NCBI GenBank assembly: GCA_025355705.1
Contig: JANXZD010000192.1
Span: 1-16,820 of the forward strand
Length of the DNA stretch: 16,820 nt
From: Bacteroidota bacterium
GTDB lineage: Bacteria > Bacteroidota > Ignavibacteria > UBA10030 > UBA8401
Direction: 5' to 3'
This document shows positions 8,198 through 16,162 of this stretch, piece by piece. The notes beneath the pieces were generated by a model. The model saw only the letters and a program-made list of their open reading frames with translations, did not search any database and was not told the origin of the DNA. A program made the position numbers and the translations under genes. Each line of letters begins with the position of its first letter. Position 1 is the first letter of the stretch.

Positions 8198-9183
8198 GGC
8201 TTTTTACTCCATAATTCAGCCAACAATGCAAGTTCATCAGATATTTCACTAATATTCATATTTTTAACTGCGTTGATACAAATGCCCCGCGAAACGGAAA
8301 TACGTTTTGTCCATCGTTCAGGAATAACTTGAATTCCTCGCGATGCGCCGCAGATTGCACCTGCAATTGCTGCAATCGTATCAGTATCTCTGCCGATGTT
8401 CACCGCGCCAAGAACTGCATCTTCAAAATTTCCTTGTGCAGCTGCTATGAGACCAAATGCAAGACCAACAGCTTCGGGTGCAACATCGGTCCAAATGTAA
8501 TACGAACATGCTATGGATGAATGCAAAGGTTCCAATGAACTCCAAACATCATTTGAAGTGGAACCAATTTTTACCCCACGGTTAATTGAAGCAAATGTCC
8601 AGGAATCTTTTGGTATAACATCCAAAGCCGCCTGAATGATTTTTTTGAGCGGTGCACCGGTCATTGCAACTGCAACTGCGGCAGCCACTGCTTGTCCAGA
8701 AAAAATTCCTTCACCTGAGTGACTCACTACACCATCAATTTGAGCAAGATGTGCGGCAAATTGAGGATCTCCCGCCGCCGCTATTCCAAATGGTGCAACG
8801 CGCATAGCAAGTCCGTCACTCCAACTGTGTAAATGTTGTCCTGATTGAGGCGGCTGTTCCCCATTCAAAAGATTATGTATCGCAATGATTTCACTGAATC
8901 CGGCGCCTTTGTAAGCATTGTCGGATTTTATAATATCTCTTTTCCAAGCAGTCGCAACATCATTAGACGTAAGTGTTTTTTTCTTTTCCAATAATAATTT
9001 TGCGCTGAACAATGCATATTCCGTATCGTCACTACCACCTTGATCTTCTGAAAGAAAATCAGTTACTCTCCCCCATTTCGAGGAAATCTGTTCCGGTGTT
9101 TTTCCTTCCGTCGGACTACCTAAAGCATCGCCGACAGCAAGTCCGAGAAATGAACCTCGTGCTCTATCTTGAAGAGTAATCAC
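8194..9183 (-). CDS. ADP-ribosylglycohydrolase-family protein, ArhA (active-site motifs intact)
   Basis: This is a 329-residue DraG/ARH-fold hydrolase, first of the four-gene array. It has the full set of dinuclear-metal motifs: GDALGSPTE from 18, GSDDTEY at 50-56, SDGLAMR at 122-128, SHSGEG at 154-159 and GRDTDT at 264-269 followed by IAAIAGAICGA. It has no signal peptide and should be cytoplasmic. The start codon is GTG. There are two adjacent GTGs (9186 and 9183); the second is chosen because it gives a GTGA overlap with the stop of the binding-protein gene, matching the ATGA junctions elsewhere in the operon. Direct coupling to the solute-binding protein is the strongest sign that the array works on an imported compound. 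Family members hydrolyse ADP-ribosyl-arginine, -serine or related ribosides; which bond is cut here is unknown. Confidence 0.93.
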   Translation of the reverse strand: MITLQDRARGSFLGLAVGDALGSPTEGKTPEQISSKWGRVTDFLSEDQGGSDDTEYALFSAKLLLEKKKTLTSNDVATAWKRDIIKSDNAYKGAGFSEIIAIHNLLNGEQPPQSGQHLHSWSDGLAMRVAPFGIAAAGDPQFAAHLAQIDGVVSHSGEGIFSGQAVAAAVAVAMTGAPLKKIIQAALDVIPKDSWTFASINRGVKIGSTSNDVWSSLEPLHSSIACSYYIWTDVAPEAVGLAFGLIAAAQGNFEDAVLGAVNIGRDTDTIAAIAGAICGASRGIQVIPERWTKRISVSRGICINAVKNMNISEISDELALLAELWSKKP

Positions 9184-10499
9184 CACACATCTCCGTATTT
9201 TTTATATCGCAAGAGGACATTATTGCTTTCATGTTCAATACGTTTGGCCGCTTCATCTACTGATAATCTTCCTGCAAATAATTCTTGCAACACTGGATTT
9301 GCAACACGGCTTTTCCATTCAACATATCCTGGAGCCCCAACCCACGAACCTACGCCAAGAGTAGAAACTGATGCACATGTGATATCCCATCCTCCAAGTG
9401 AATCTTGAAACTCTTGCATTGCTAAACATGATTTTCGTGCTGGAATCATCCAGTCATTCAATGCAAGGCGAGCCGTATTTTTTGAGCTCAACATAAAATC
9501 GATGAACTTCATTGCCTCTTTAGCACGTTTTGATTTTTTGGGGACGCTTAATGTCTGAGTGCTTGCACCATAGATTTGAGATTGGGCTTTTAAAGGAGGC
9601 ATTACTCCCCAATAAAAATCTTTCGGAGCATTTTCAACAAGCTGTTGTCGTCCCCACGAACCAATTCCGATAAGCATGGCATACCTTCCGCTAAAAAAAC
9701 CAGGAATCATTCCAGCCCCGGTTTCCCCAATACTTGCAGGAGATATGGATTTGTCTTTATACAGCATATCAATGATTGTTTGTAATAATTTTTTCTCTTC
9801 GGCATTTACATGAACAACGAAATGTTCATTCTCTTTTTTGAAGAAAGAGCCACCAAAACTAATTGATGTGTTCATTATAATATTTGCAGAATTTCTCAAA
9901 CCGATTCCTGCTCCATACTGGTCAATAACTCCATCATCATTAGTATCTTTTGTCATTTTTCGTGCGGCAACTTGCAGATATTCCCATGTCCAGGGATGTT
10001 CAAGAGTTGGCGGGATAATTCCTTCTTTCTCAAGTAATGATTTATTATACAGCACGACAAGCGATTCAATTAGAAATGGAACTCCACCGACTTCTCCGTT
10101 CGGTCTTGTTACTGTTGCCCAAGCAACATCAAGAATATCGTTTTTCATTTCAGTAGAAATATAGGGGGAAAGATCTGTCAGATAACCACGCATCGCATAG
10201 TCAATAATGACCGATGATTCATAGTGAAAAATATCCGGAACATCTCCTGTCTCAAATGCTGTAACGAGATAATCATGGGCAGAATTCCAAGTTCCTTGAA
10301 TATATTCAACCCTCATTTCCGGATGAAGCATGTTCCATTCATTCACTATGGATTTGTTTGTAGCAATAGCCCTTTCCTGCCACGCCAAACTAACAAATCG
10401 CAGCGGCTGATCTTTGTGACCATTATTTTTGGTCATCAACCAAAAAACTGCCGCAGATCCAATCAATAAAAAAAATGATATAAATAATATTCTTCTCAT
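9180..10499 (-). CDS. ABC transporter extracellular solute-binding protein (family 1, carbohydrate type)
   Basis: This 439-residue protein is the periplasmic receptor of a carbohydrate-type ABC importer. The N-terminus MRRILFISFFLLIGSAAVFW is a single hydrophobic segment with no lipobox cysteine and no clear signal-peptidase site, so it may be an uncleaved membrane anchor. The mature part shows the family-1 pattern: NEWNMLHPEMRVEYIQGTW, DVPDIFHYESS near 86-95, a GVPFLIESLVVLYNKSLLE hinge strand near 139-157, a calcium-loop-like DTNDDGVIDQYG near 185-196, and late FIDFMLSS and ARKS segments. The ATG at 10499 shares one base with the stop of the upstream permease (TAATG). An upstream in-frame start at 10541 would add 14 residues that do not look like a signal and would run into the permease gene. 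The ligand cannot be deduced. Confidence 0.93.
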   Translation of the reverse strand: MRRILFISFFLLIGSAAVFWLMTKNNGHKDQPLRFVSLAWQERAIATNKSIVNEWNMLHPEMRVEYIQGTWNSAHDYLVTAFETGDVPDIFHYESSVIIDYAMRGYLTDLSPYISTEMKNDILDVAWATVTRPNGEVGGVPFLIESLVVLYNKSLLEKEGIIPPTLEHPWTWEYLQVAARKMTKDTNDDGVIDQYGAGIGLRNSANIIMNTSISFGGSFFKKENEHFVVHVNAEEKKLLQTIIDMLYKDKSISPASIGETGAGMIPGFFSGRYAMLIGIGSWGRQQLVENAPKDFYWGVMPPLKAQSQIYGASTQTLSVPKKSKRAKEAMKFIDFMLSSKNTARLALNDWMIPARKSCLAMQEFQDSLGGWDITCASVSTLGVGSWVGAPGYVEWKSRVANPVLQELFAGRLSVDEAAKRIEHESNNVLLRYKKYGDVW

Positions 10500-11335
10500 T
10501 ACCCTTTTAATGCCCCGGAAACCAATCCTGTAGTGAACCATTTTCGCATAAATACAAACAAGATGATTGATGGTATTGTTGCAATAACACTTGCTGCAGC
10601 AAGCGGGCCAGTTCGTGCCTGACCTTCCATTCCTGTATATCGAGCTAATTCTACCTGTAATGTTGCAAGAGCAGGACTTTTCATTAAAACCAGTGCGAAA
10701 AAGAATTCATTCCACGCAGAAATGAATGCAAACAAGGCTGAAGCTCCAATTGCCGGAAGCAGTAGCGGCATCAGGACATTGAAAATTACTTGAGTTCTGC
10801 TCGCTCCATCGATAACTGCTGCTTCTTCCAATTCCAACGGAATACTTTTCACATATCCATGCATCATCCAAAGTACAAACGGCAACGACCACACTACATA
10901 GATCAACGTAAGACCTATAAGTGAATCGGTCAAGCCAATATATCGAAGCATCACATACAACGGAATCATAACAAGAATGACCGGGAATATTTGTGAAACA
11001 AGTATCCATCCCAAGATTGCATTATTGACCATTGATTTGTACCGAACCATTGCATATGCAGAAGGGACTGCAAGCAGTACGACAAGAACTGTAGAGATGG
11101 TTCCAACAATAACACTGTTCCACATACTTCTAAATATTTGTTGACCATTTATGACTGACCGATAGTGATCAAATGATAGTTGTTGCGGGAATATTGTCGG
11201 TGACCCGGAATAAATTTCTTGAGTTGATTTCAATGAACTCGCAACAACCCATAGTAAAGGGAACAAAAGAAAAACGATATAGAGAATGATCAATCCATGA
11301 ATCACAGATCTTGAAAGAACACTCATGTTTTTCAT
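10499..11335 (-). CDS. Carbohydrate ABC transporter permease, MalG type
   Basis: This inner-membrane permease has 278 residues and about six transmembrane helices, a normal size for MalG/UgpE-type subunits. The cytoplasmic EAA loop that docks the ATPase is clear at about residues 168-190 (ELEEAAVIDGASRTQVIF, with the conserved Gly at 177). The C-terminus VSGALKG matches the MalG-type ending (xxGAVKG). The N-terminal LLFPLLWVVASSLKS segment followed by the FDHYRSV block is also typical. The start overlaps the end of the MalF-type gene by 4 bp (ATGA) and its stop shares a base with the binding-protein start, so the three transporter genes are translationally coupled. No ABC ATPase gene is in the window; a shared ATPase of the MsmX/UgpC kind encoded elsewhere is expected. 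Confidence 0.95.
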   Translation of the reverse strand: MKNMSVLSRSVIHGLIILYIVFLLFPLLWVVASSLKSTQEIYSGSPTIFPQQLSFDHYRSVINGQQIFRSMWNSVIVGTISTVLVVLLAVPSAYAMVRYKSMVNNAILGWILVSQIFPVILVMIPLYVMLRYIGLTDSLIGLTLIYVVWSLPFVLWMMHGYVKSIPLELEEAAVIDGASRTQVIFNVLMPLLLPAIGASALFAFISAWNEFFFALVLMKSPALATLQVELARYTGMEGQARTGPLAAASVIATIPSIILFVFMRKWFTTGLVSGALKG

Positions 11336-12231
11336 GATTCATTTCTTTCGCGCAGTTGTACCCGGATATACATAAATAACATAACAGACAGTATGATCAC
11401 CATGATATTTCCTATCGCAGCGGCGTAACCAATATATCCGTACCGAAATCCTTCTTCGTACGCAGCAAGCATTGGAAGCCGTGTCATCCCTCCCGGGCCA
11501 CCTTGAGTCAGAACCCAAATGATGCCGAATGTATTAAAATTCCACATAAATGTTAGGGAAACAATCGCAGCTAAAACCGGTTTCAATACTGGAAGTGTAA
11601 TAAGGCGAAACTGATCCCAAATTCCAGCCCCATCGATTTTACTGGCTTCATATAGATCATTTGGAATTGTTTGTAAACCCGCAAGAAGGAAAATTGCCGC
11701 TTTTGAGATTTCACCCCAAACACCTGCAACAATTACTGCAGGGATAACATATTCAAAACTTGATAACCAATTTATCGGAGTAGAGATTATTCCGACATTG
11801 CTGAGTAGAATATTGACTGCGCCTGTATTTGGTTCGTACATCTGCCGCCATAATATGCCGCGGATAATTGGAGGTGTTGCCCACGGGATCAAAATGAGAA
11901 TTGTATAAAATGATGCAAAACGGATTTTTGTATTTAACAATAATGCCAAACCCAATCCAAGACTCACTTGAAGAGCAGTAACGATGAATGTCCACGCCAT
12001 TCCGATCTTAAATGATTTCCAAAAATATTCATCATTGAATAACTGAATATAATTTTCAATTCCGTTAAACGATATCGGATCTCCAAGTCGATAATCAGTG
12101 AATCCAAGATAGATACCTCGCAGTAATGGAATAAGGGAAAACAATGTTACCATCAAGATTACAGGGAACAGTAATTGTATCTGTCCTATTTCTTTTTTGG
12201 AATACAATGTGTGTTCGTTCTTTTCAATCAT
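11332..12231 (-). CDS. Carbohydrate ABC transporter permease, MalF/UgpA type
   Basis: This inner-membrane permease of 299 residues has about six transmembrane helices and pairs with the MalG-type protein encoded next. Signatures are the first helix followed by GIYLGFTDYRLGDPI and an FNGIENYIQLFND block. The EAA docking loop is at about 194-214 (DLYEASKIDGAGIWDQF), and FNTFGIIWVLTQGGPGG near 232-248 is a very typical MalF/UgpA segment. The ATG at 12231 is chosen; an in-frame GTG two codons earlier (12237) is possible. It lies 12 bp after the serine hydrolase stop, so the importer may share a transcript with the upstream envelope genes. Substrate class (sugar, polyol or glycoside) follows from the family only. 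Confidence 0.95.
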   Translation of the reverse strand: MIEKNEHTLYSKKEIGQIQLLFPVILMVTLFSLIPLLRGIYLGFTDYRLGDPISFNGIENYIQLFNDEYFWKSFKIGMAWTFIVTALQVSLGLGLALLLNTKIRFASFYTILILIPWATPPIIRGILWRQMYEPNTGAVNILLSNVGIISTPINWLSSFEYVIPAVIVAGVWGEISKAAIFLLAGLQTIPNDLYEASKIDGAGIWDQFRLITLPVLKPVLAAIVSLTFMWNFNTFGIIWVLTQGGPGGMTRLPMLAAYEEGFRYGYIGYAAAIGNIMVIILSVMLFMYIRVQLRERNES

Positions 12232-12243
12232 TTTCACTTACGG

Positions 12244-13875
12244 CTAATGATTTTTAATTAACTCTGCACAACTCTCAAACAATGCTTTTTCAAACTCTCG
12301 ATGAGAATTCCCTTCTTTATTTTTCCCGACAACGATAATCAACTCATTCTTCGGATCAACCCGAAATATTGATCCGGACGCTGCACCATGTCCAAATGTT
12401 TCATCGCTTAGTCCGTTTCCTCCCATAGCTGAGGTTCCAACTCCCCATTTCCGATTGGCATTCGGGATTTGGATCGGAAGCATTTTTGAGAAAGACTCAG
12501 CGGAAAATAATGTAAATCCGTTGTAGGTCCCTTTGTTCAACAACATTTGGCCAAGGCGCGCCAGATCGATTGCGGAACAATATAATCCACCGTATGTATT
12601 GTCTGAATTTGCACTTTTCATCCCGAGCGGCTGAAAAATATTCTCTTGATATAAATATGGAATGGCTCGACCTGAAATTCGTTCCATCATTTTTCCGACA
12701 AGCGCATACCCTGCCCGATGATATGAAAATGTTTCACCGATATTTACAGAGGGCAGCATGTGTGCAATTTGATTTTCAAGGGCGACATTCCAATCAGAAG
12801 CCCATTCTCCTGTATTGTGTAATCCATTCGTATGATTAAGAAGTTGTCGCACGGTAAGTTTGTCATTGCAAAGGCCGGCGAATTCAGGAAGGTAACGACC
12901 AACAGGATAATCAAGATTTATTATTCCCTGATCGACAAATTGCATCATTAACGTACCTGTGAGAAGTTTTGTGATTGATGCCATCCACATTCTTGAATTT
13001 ATCGGGATCTTCTTTCCATCGTCATCTGTTCCAAATGCTTCGTAAAAAATAATTTTCCCTTTGTGAACAATCAATGTTACTTGAGGTATTGCATTTTGTT
13101 CACTCCAAGTTTGGCAGATAGTTCTAATTTTTTCGAATTTTAAAAGATCATATTGAGAAAAACCGGTAATTGAATCTTTGAGAATAACCGATTTATCGTT
13201 CTTTATGAATTTTGGAACCAACAGTGGATTTTGTACAACCGATTTCCCCTCAAGTTTAGCTTTCATTGTGATCCACCATTGTCTGTCTTTCAAACGAGGA
13301 GAATCAAACCACGGAGAAGTTGAATCCATTTCAGAAAGCCCGGCTAGAAAAATTGCCGCATCAGGATCTCGCTGAGGAAAATACTTTAACGTGCCAAATG
13401 AAAATCGTTCTTCAGTATTTTTATAAAGATTCCAATTTCCATCAGGGATCCCATATCCCTTTAATGCATTGATGTGAATTGGAACATTTTTGCTGTAATC
13501 GTCAAATTCAACATCAGCGCAATATAATGTGACGTATCGTTGAATTGTAAATCCGTTTGCAGTGGAGGATGAAATTACTGCTCCATATCTTCCCGGATTT
13601 GTTGCACGGTTGACACGTTCTCCTCTTGAATCAAAATATAACACCTTCAATGGATGTTTTCCGATTTCGCTTTCTACTCGTGCTTCATTTCGCCACCAGA
13701 ATATCGGAAACTCTCCTTTTGGAAAAACATATTTCTCACATTCCAACTGTTCCTTCATGAAAGAAACTACTTTTTGATAGTCAACTATTCCTGTATCCTT
13801 CGTTTGGCTTACAACAAATGAGGTTGCCCATAGGAAAAAGATAATTGAGAAGAAATATTTTATGTTGGTCATCAT
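12244..13875 (-). CDS. Secreted serine hydrolase, beta-lactamase/class C PBP-like family, with extra N-terminal domain
   Basis: This 543-residue exported protein has a signal peptide ending about VVS|Q at residue 23. Residues about 30-220 form a separate N-terminal region rich in aromatic residues that I do not recognise. The beta-lactamase-like fold occupies about 240-543, with the SxxK nucleophile box S300-I-T-K303 in MASITKLLTG, an RQLLNHTNGL helix, and an HGAASGS box with His496 replacing the KTG motif. The usual YxN box reads Y385-H-R in SYHRAGYALVG, so Asn is replaced. The family includes D-aminopeptidases, esterases and PBP-like hydrolases; a drug-resistance role is not implied. The first ATG of an ATGATG pair at 13875 gives an ATGA overlap with the upstream stop; a start at 13899 would add eight residues before the signal peptide. 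Confidence 0.9.
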   Translation of the reverse strand: MMTNIKYFFSIIFFLWATSFVVSQTKDTGIVDYQKVVSFMKEQLECEKYVFPKGEFPIFWWRNEARVESEIGKHPLKVLYFDSRGERVNRATNPGRYGAVISSSTANGFTIQRYVTLYCADVEFDDYSKNVPIHINALKGYGIPDGNWNLYKNTEERFSFGTLKYFPQRDPDAAIFLAGLSEMDSTSPWFDSPRLKDRQWWITMKAKLEGKSVVQNPLLVPKFIKNDKSVILKDSITGFSQYDLLKFEKIRTICQTWSEQNAIPQVTLIVHKGKIIFYEAFGTDDDGKKIPINSRMWMASITKLLTGTLMMQFVDQGIINLDYPVGRYLPEFAGLCNDKLTVRQLLNHTNGLHNTGEWASDWNVALENQIAHMLPSVNIGETFSYHRAGYALVGKMMERISGRAIPYLYQENIFQPLGMKSANSDNTYGGLYCSAIDLARLGQMLLNKGTYNGFTLFSAESFSKMLPIQIPNANRKWGVGTSAMGGNGLSDETFGHGAASGSIFRVDPKNELIIVVGKNKEGNSHREFEKALFESCAELIKNH

Positions 13876-15554
13876 TGTTTTTTCTTGGTTAAGAGCCAAT
13901 CATAAATTGCAGGATTATTATATGCTCTTGTCCACGCATCATGGTAAAGATCGGGATAGCTTGTGAATATTGGGTTTCCACCGCAAACCGTTAAGATATT
14001 AATGACTGTTTGCGCTTTAGAAAACGGAATAATATCGTCTTTTTCTCCGTGAAAAGCCCACATTGGAATATCTTTGATCGCACACAAATTCCATCCATCT
14101 TCAATTCGGAATGCAGCCGGAATCAATGCCGCAAATCTTTTAGGATAACGAATTGCTAAATCGAGTGTGCCTATACCGCCCATACTCAAACCGGTCAAAT
14201 AAATGCGATTTGTATCTACAGGGTAACGGGCAATAACGCTGTCTATCAATTTGTCCACTTTCGCTTGGACTCCATCGTTGTAATACCATTCAGTCGTTGC
14301 AGGACATTGCGGTGAAACCACAATAAACGGGAAAGTATTTTTTCCGTCAAGGATTTTAGGAAGGCCTTCATGTTTCACTTTCCACAGATCAGTTCCTCCA
14401 TCGCCAATTCCATGTAAAGTAACGATCAAAGGATATTTACCATTAATGACCGCGGTTGTTTCTCGGGGCATGAAGAACAAATAATTCAATGTGGATGGAT
14501 CGTATATCTCCTGCTGAATGATCGGGTTACTTCCAAAATCCGTTTTCCCAAGAACGTAATCTGCAAATGCTCCGTTTGACAGAGAAGCGGCATGATTAAA
14601 CACTAATATTCTACTATTATCCTCATCAGCAATATATAATCGACCAGCTGCATCGCCGAACACGCCGCGAATATTGCTCACTCCATTTCGTGAAAGACTC
14701 TTCACGTTAGATGAAAAATCTGCTTGCCCCAATACACCATCAGCTGCCGCTCCATTTATTTTCAACGAAACTGAATCGAACCTGATTACTCGATTATTAT
14801 CATCTTCGCAGACCCACATGTGGTCCTCGGAATCAACATACACACCCATTGGCCTGTTCATTTTTATTGCAGATAGACCAGAAGTTCCAGTAACAAAATC
14901 TGTTTGGCCTAAAATGCCATCAGCACTTGCACCATTTATTTTTAATAAAGCATTGTCAAAGCGCAACACTCGATGATTTAACCGATCAGTAACCCAAAGT
15001 TTTCCAGATTTATCGACGAAAACACCAACAGGCCCTTTCATTTTAATTGCAGACGTTGCACCAGTATTTGTCGTAAAATCAGGCTGACCAAGCACGGCAT
15101 CTGCAGAAGCGCCGATGGATTTCGATGATGCATTATCAAATCTGAGCACCCTATTGTTTAGATAATCACTCACCCATAATCTTCCCGAACTGTCAATGTG
15201 AACTCGAAGCGGATCATTAAATTTTGAAGCGGACAATCCGCTTGAACTCGTAGTAAAATCCGGTTGACCGAAAACTGCTTCGGCGGGTGATCCATTTGTC
15301 ATTTTTGCAGTGGAACTCCATCGTAATATTCGATTATTATACCTATCTACGACAAATAATTTTCCTGTTTTCGGATCGACTGCTACCCCGGACGGAGAAT
15401 TCAATGAACTGGAATTTGTTCCTGAAAGATTAGAGGTGAAATTCATTTGTCCTAAAACACCGCTTGCTTGCATATTGTTAAACAGCGGAGTTTGGGCTGA
15501 CAACAGTGTGACACACCATAAATAAAAAAGAATAAAACTATATCGTACCTTCAT
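13872..15554 (-). CDS. Secreted NHL-repeat beta-propeller fused to an alpha/beta-hydrolase (esterase-like)
   Basis: This 560-residue exported protein has a signal peptide cleaved near LLSA|Q (residue 20). Residues 31-340 hold six copies of a G-x-x-VLGQxDF-type motif at an exact 60-residue spacing, with NHL strands such as LWVTDRLNHRVLRFD between them, forming a beta-propeller. Residues about 345-560 are an alpha/beta-hydrolase of the phospholipase/PHB-depolymerase-like type: oxyanion region TLHGIGDGG (379-387), nucleophile Ser457 in GLSMGG, acid Asp506 or Asp507 in HGEKDDIIP, and His538 in LYHDAW. No C-terminal sorting domain is present, so it is probably periplasmic or otherwise retained. 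An AAAAGAGAG stretch (15564-15572) is a plausible ribosome site 9 bp before the ATG. It overlaps the serine hydrolase by 4 bp. The ester substrate is unknown. Confidence 0.9.
   Translation of the reverse strand: MKVRYSFILFYLWCVTLLSAQTPLFNNMQASGVLGQMNFTSNLSGTNSSSLNSPSGVAVDPKTGKLFVVDRYNNRILRWSSTAKMTNGSPAEAVFGQPDFTTSSSGLSASKFNDPLRVHIDSSGRLWVSDYLNNRVLRFDNASSKSIGASADAVLGQPDFTTNTGATSAIKMKGPVGVFVDKSGKLWVTDRLNHRVLRFDNALLKINGASADGILGQTDFVTGTSGLSAIKMNRPMGVYVDSEDHMWVCEDDNNRVIRFDSVSLKINGAAADGVLGQADFSSNVKSLSRNGVSNIRGVFGDAAGRLYIADEDNSRILVFNHAASLSNGAFADYVLGKTDFGSNPIIQQEIYDPSTLNYLFFMPRETTAVINGKYPLIVTLHGIGDGGTDLWKVKHEGLPKILDGKNTFPFIVVSPQCPATTEWYYNDGVQAKVDKLIDSVIARYPVDTNRIYLTGLSMGGIGTLDLAIRYPKRFAALIPAAFRIEDGWNLCAIKDIPMWAFHGEKDDIIPFSKAQTVINILTVCGGNPIFTSYPDLYHDAWTRAYNNPAIYDWLLTKKKQ
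14535..15464 (-). repeat. Six-fold 180-bp coding repeat (NHL blades)
   Basis: Within the NHL-hydrolase gene, the motif resembling ADxVLGQxDF recurs at residues 31, 91, 151, 211, 271 and 331, i.e. every 180 bp with no indel. The central copies are the most alike (ADAVLGQPDF, ADGILGQTDF, ADGVLGQADF); the first and last have drifted. This is in-frame domain duplication, not a CRISPR or non-coding repeat. Confidence 0.9.
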
Positions 15555-15582
15555 CTGATAGATCTCTCTTTTAATATACAGG

Positions 15583-16101
15583 CTACTTTAATAAAGACAT
15601 TTTCCGGACTTCACTTCCAATTGCTGTTCGTAAAGAATATAAATATATCCCGCTTGGAAGATTTTTAGCATTGAATGTAATTGAATATGCCGTGTTTGAT
15701 GTTGCTATATCATTGAATAATACGGCAACTTCCTGGCCAAGAAGAGTATAGACTTTCAACGACGCTTGAGCAGTAGTAGGTACCGAAAATGAAATTTGAG
15801 TTGTTGGATTGAATGGATTCGGGAAATTCTGTGCAAGGAAATATTTTCCTGGAGTACGAGCTTTCAATATTCGATCCACTGTGGTAAGAGTTGAAACATC
15901 AAATCGTAAGACACGATGATTATCAAAATCTGTTATCCAAATATGCCCACTCGGAGAATCAACAAAAATAGACTGCGGATAAGCAAAATTACTTGCAATT
16001 GGTACATTCACACTTTGGGAACTTTGAATTTGAGAATAGATGAACGATGGAATTAAAATACATACGATCAGCAAAACAATTTGTAGTCTATAGAGATGCA
16101 T
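15583..16101 (-). CDS. Small secreted protein: one NHL blade plus type IX secretion sorting domain
   Basis: This 172-residue protein has a signal peptide (cleavage near IYS|Q, residue 23). It then has one NHL blade at about 40-69 (YPQSIFVDSPSGHIWITDFD, then NHRVLRFDVS), and a complete C-terminal sorting domain at about 88-172 with LAQNFPNPFNPTTQISFSVP, LKVYTLLGQEV and the final RKMSLLK. Such sorting domains send proteins through the type IX system to the cell surface or medium. A single blade cannot close a propeller, so this looks like either an internally deleted NHL protein or a small adaptor. It is the first gene of the putative operon and is 28 bp upstream of the NHL-hydrolase, whose blades are similar but which lacks a sorting domain. 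A split or rearranged ancestor is possible. Confidence 0.85.
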   Translation of the reverse strand: MHLYRLQIVLLIVCILIPSFIYSQIQSSQSVNVPIASNFAYPQSIFVDSPSGHIWITDFDNHRVLRFDVSTLTTVDRILKARTPGKYFLAQNFPNPFNPTTQISFSVPTTAQASLKVYTLLGQEVAVLFNDIATSNTAYSITFNAKNLPSGIYLYSLRTAIGSEVRKMSLLK

Positions 16102-16162
16102 AAAACTTTCTTAAATGAATCAGTTCTCAAATCCGGAATAGTAAGCGATTCGTTAAGTGAGA

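Noticed and set aside
4814..9183. ARH array as a DraT-DraG nitrogenase switch or a toxin-antitoxin/anti-phage module
   Set aside because: No ADP-ribosyltransferase, macrodomain protein, toxin-like gene or nitrogenase gene is present; transporter linkage fits catabolism better.
10499..10541. Longer start for the solute-binding protein at 10541
   Set aside because: It would add 14 residues ahead of the hydrophobic leader and overlap the permease by 43 bp; the ATG at 10499 gives a TAATG junction and puts the leader at the N-terminus.
12244..13875. Antibiotic-resistance beta-lactamase
   Set aside because: The large extra N-terminal domain, altered YxN box and HxG in place of KTG fit the broad PF00144-type serine hydrolase/esterase family rather than a resistance enzyme.
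13875..13899. Longer start for the serine hydrolase at 13899
   Set aside because: It overlaps the NHL-hydrolase by 28 bp and places eight residues before the signal peptide; the ATG at 13875 matches the ATGA junction style of the operon.
14535..15464. Regular 180-bp repeats considered as a CRISPR or non-coding tandem array
   Set aside because: The period is far too long for CRISPR and the repeats are in frame, encoding NHL blades.
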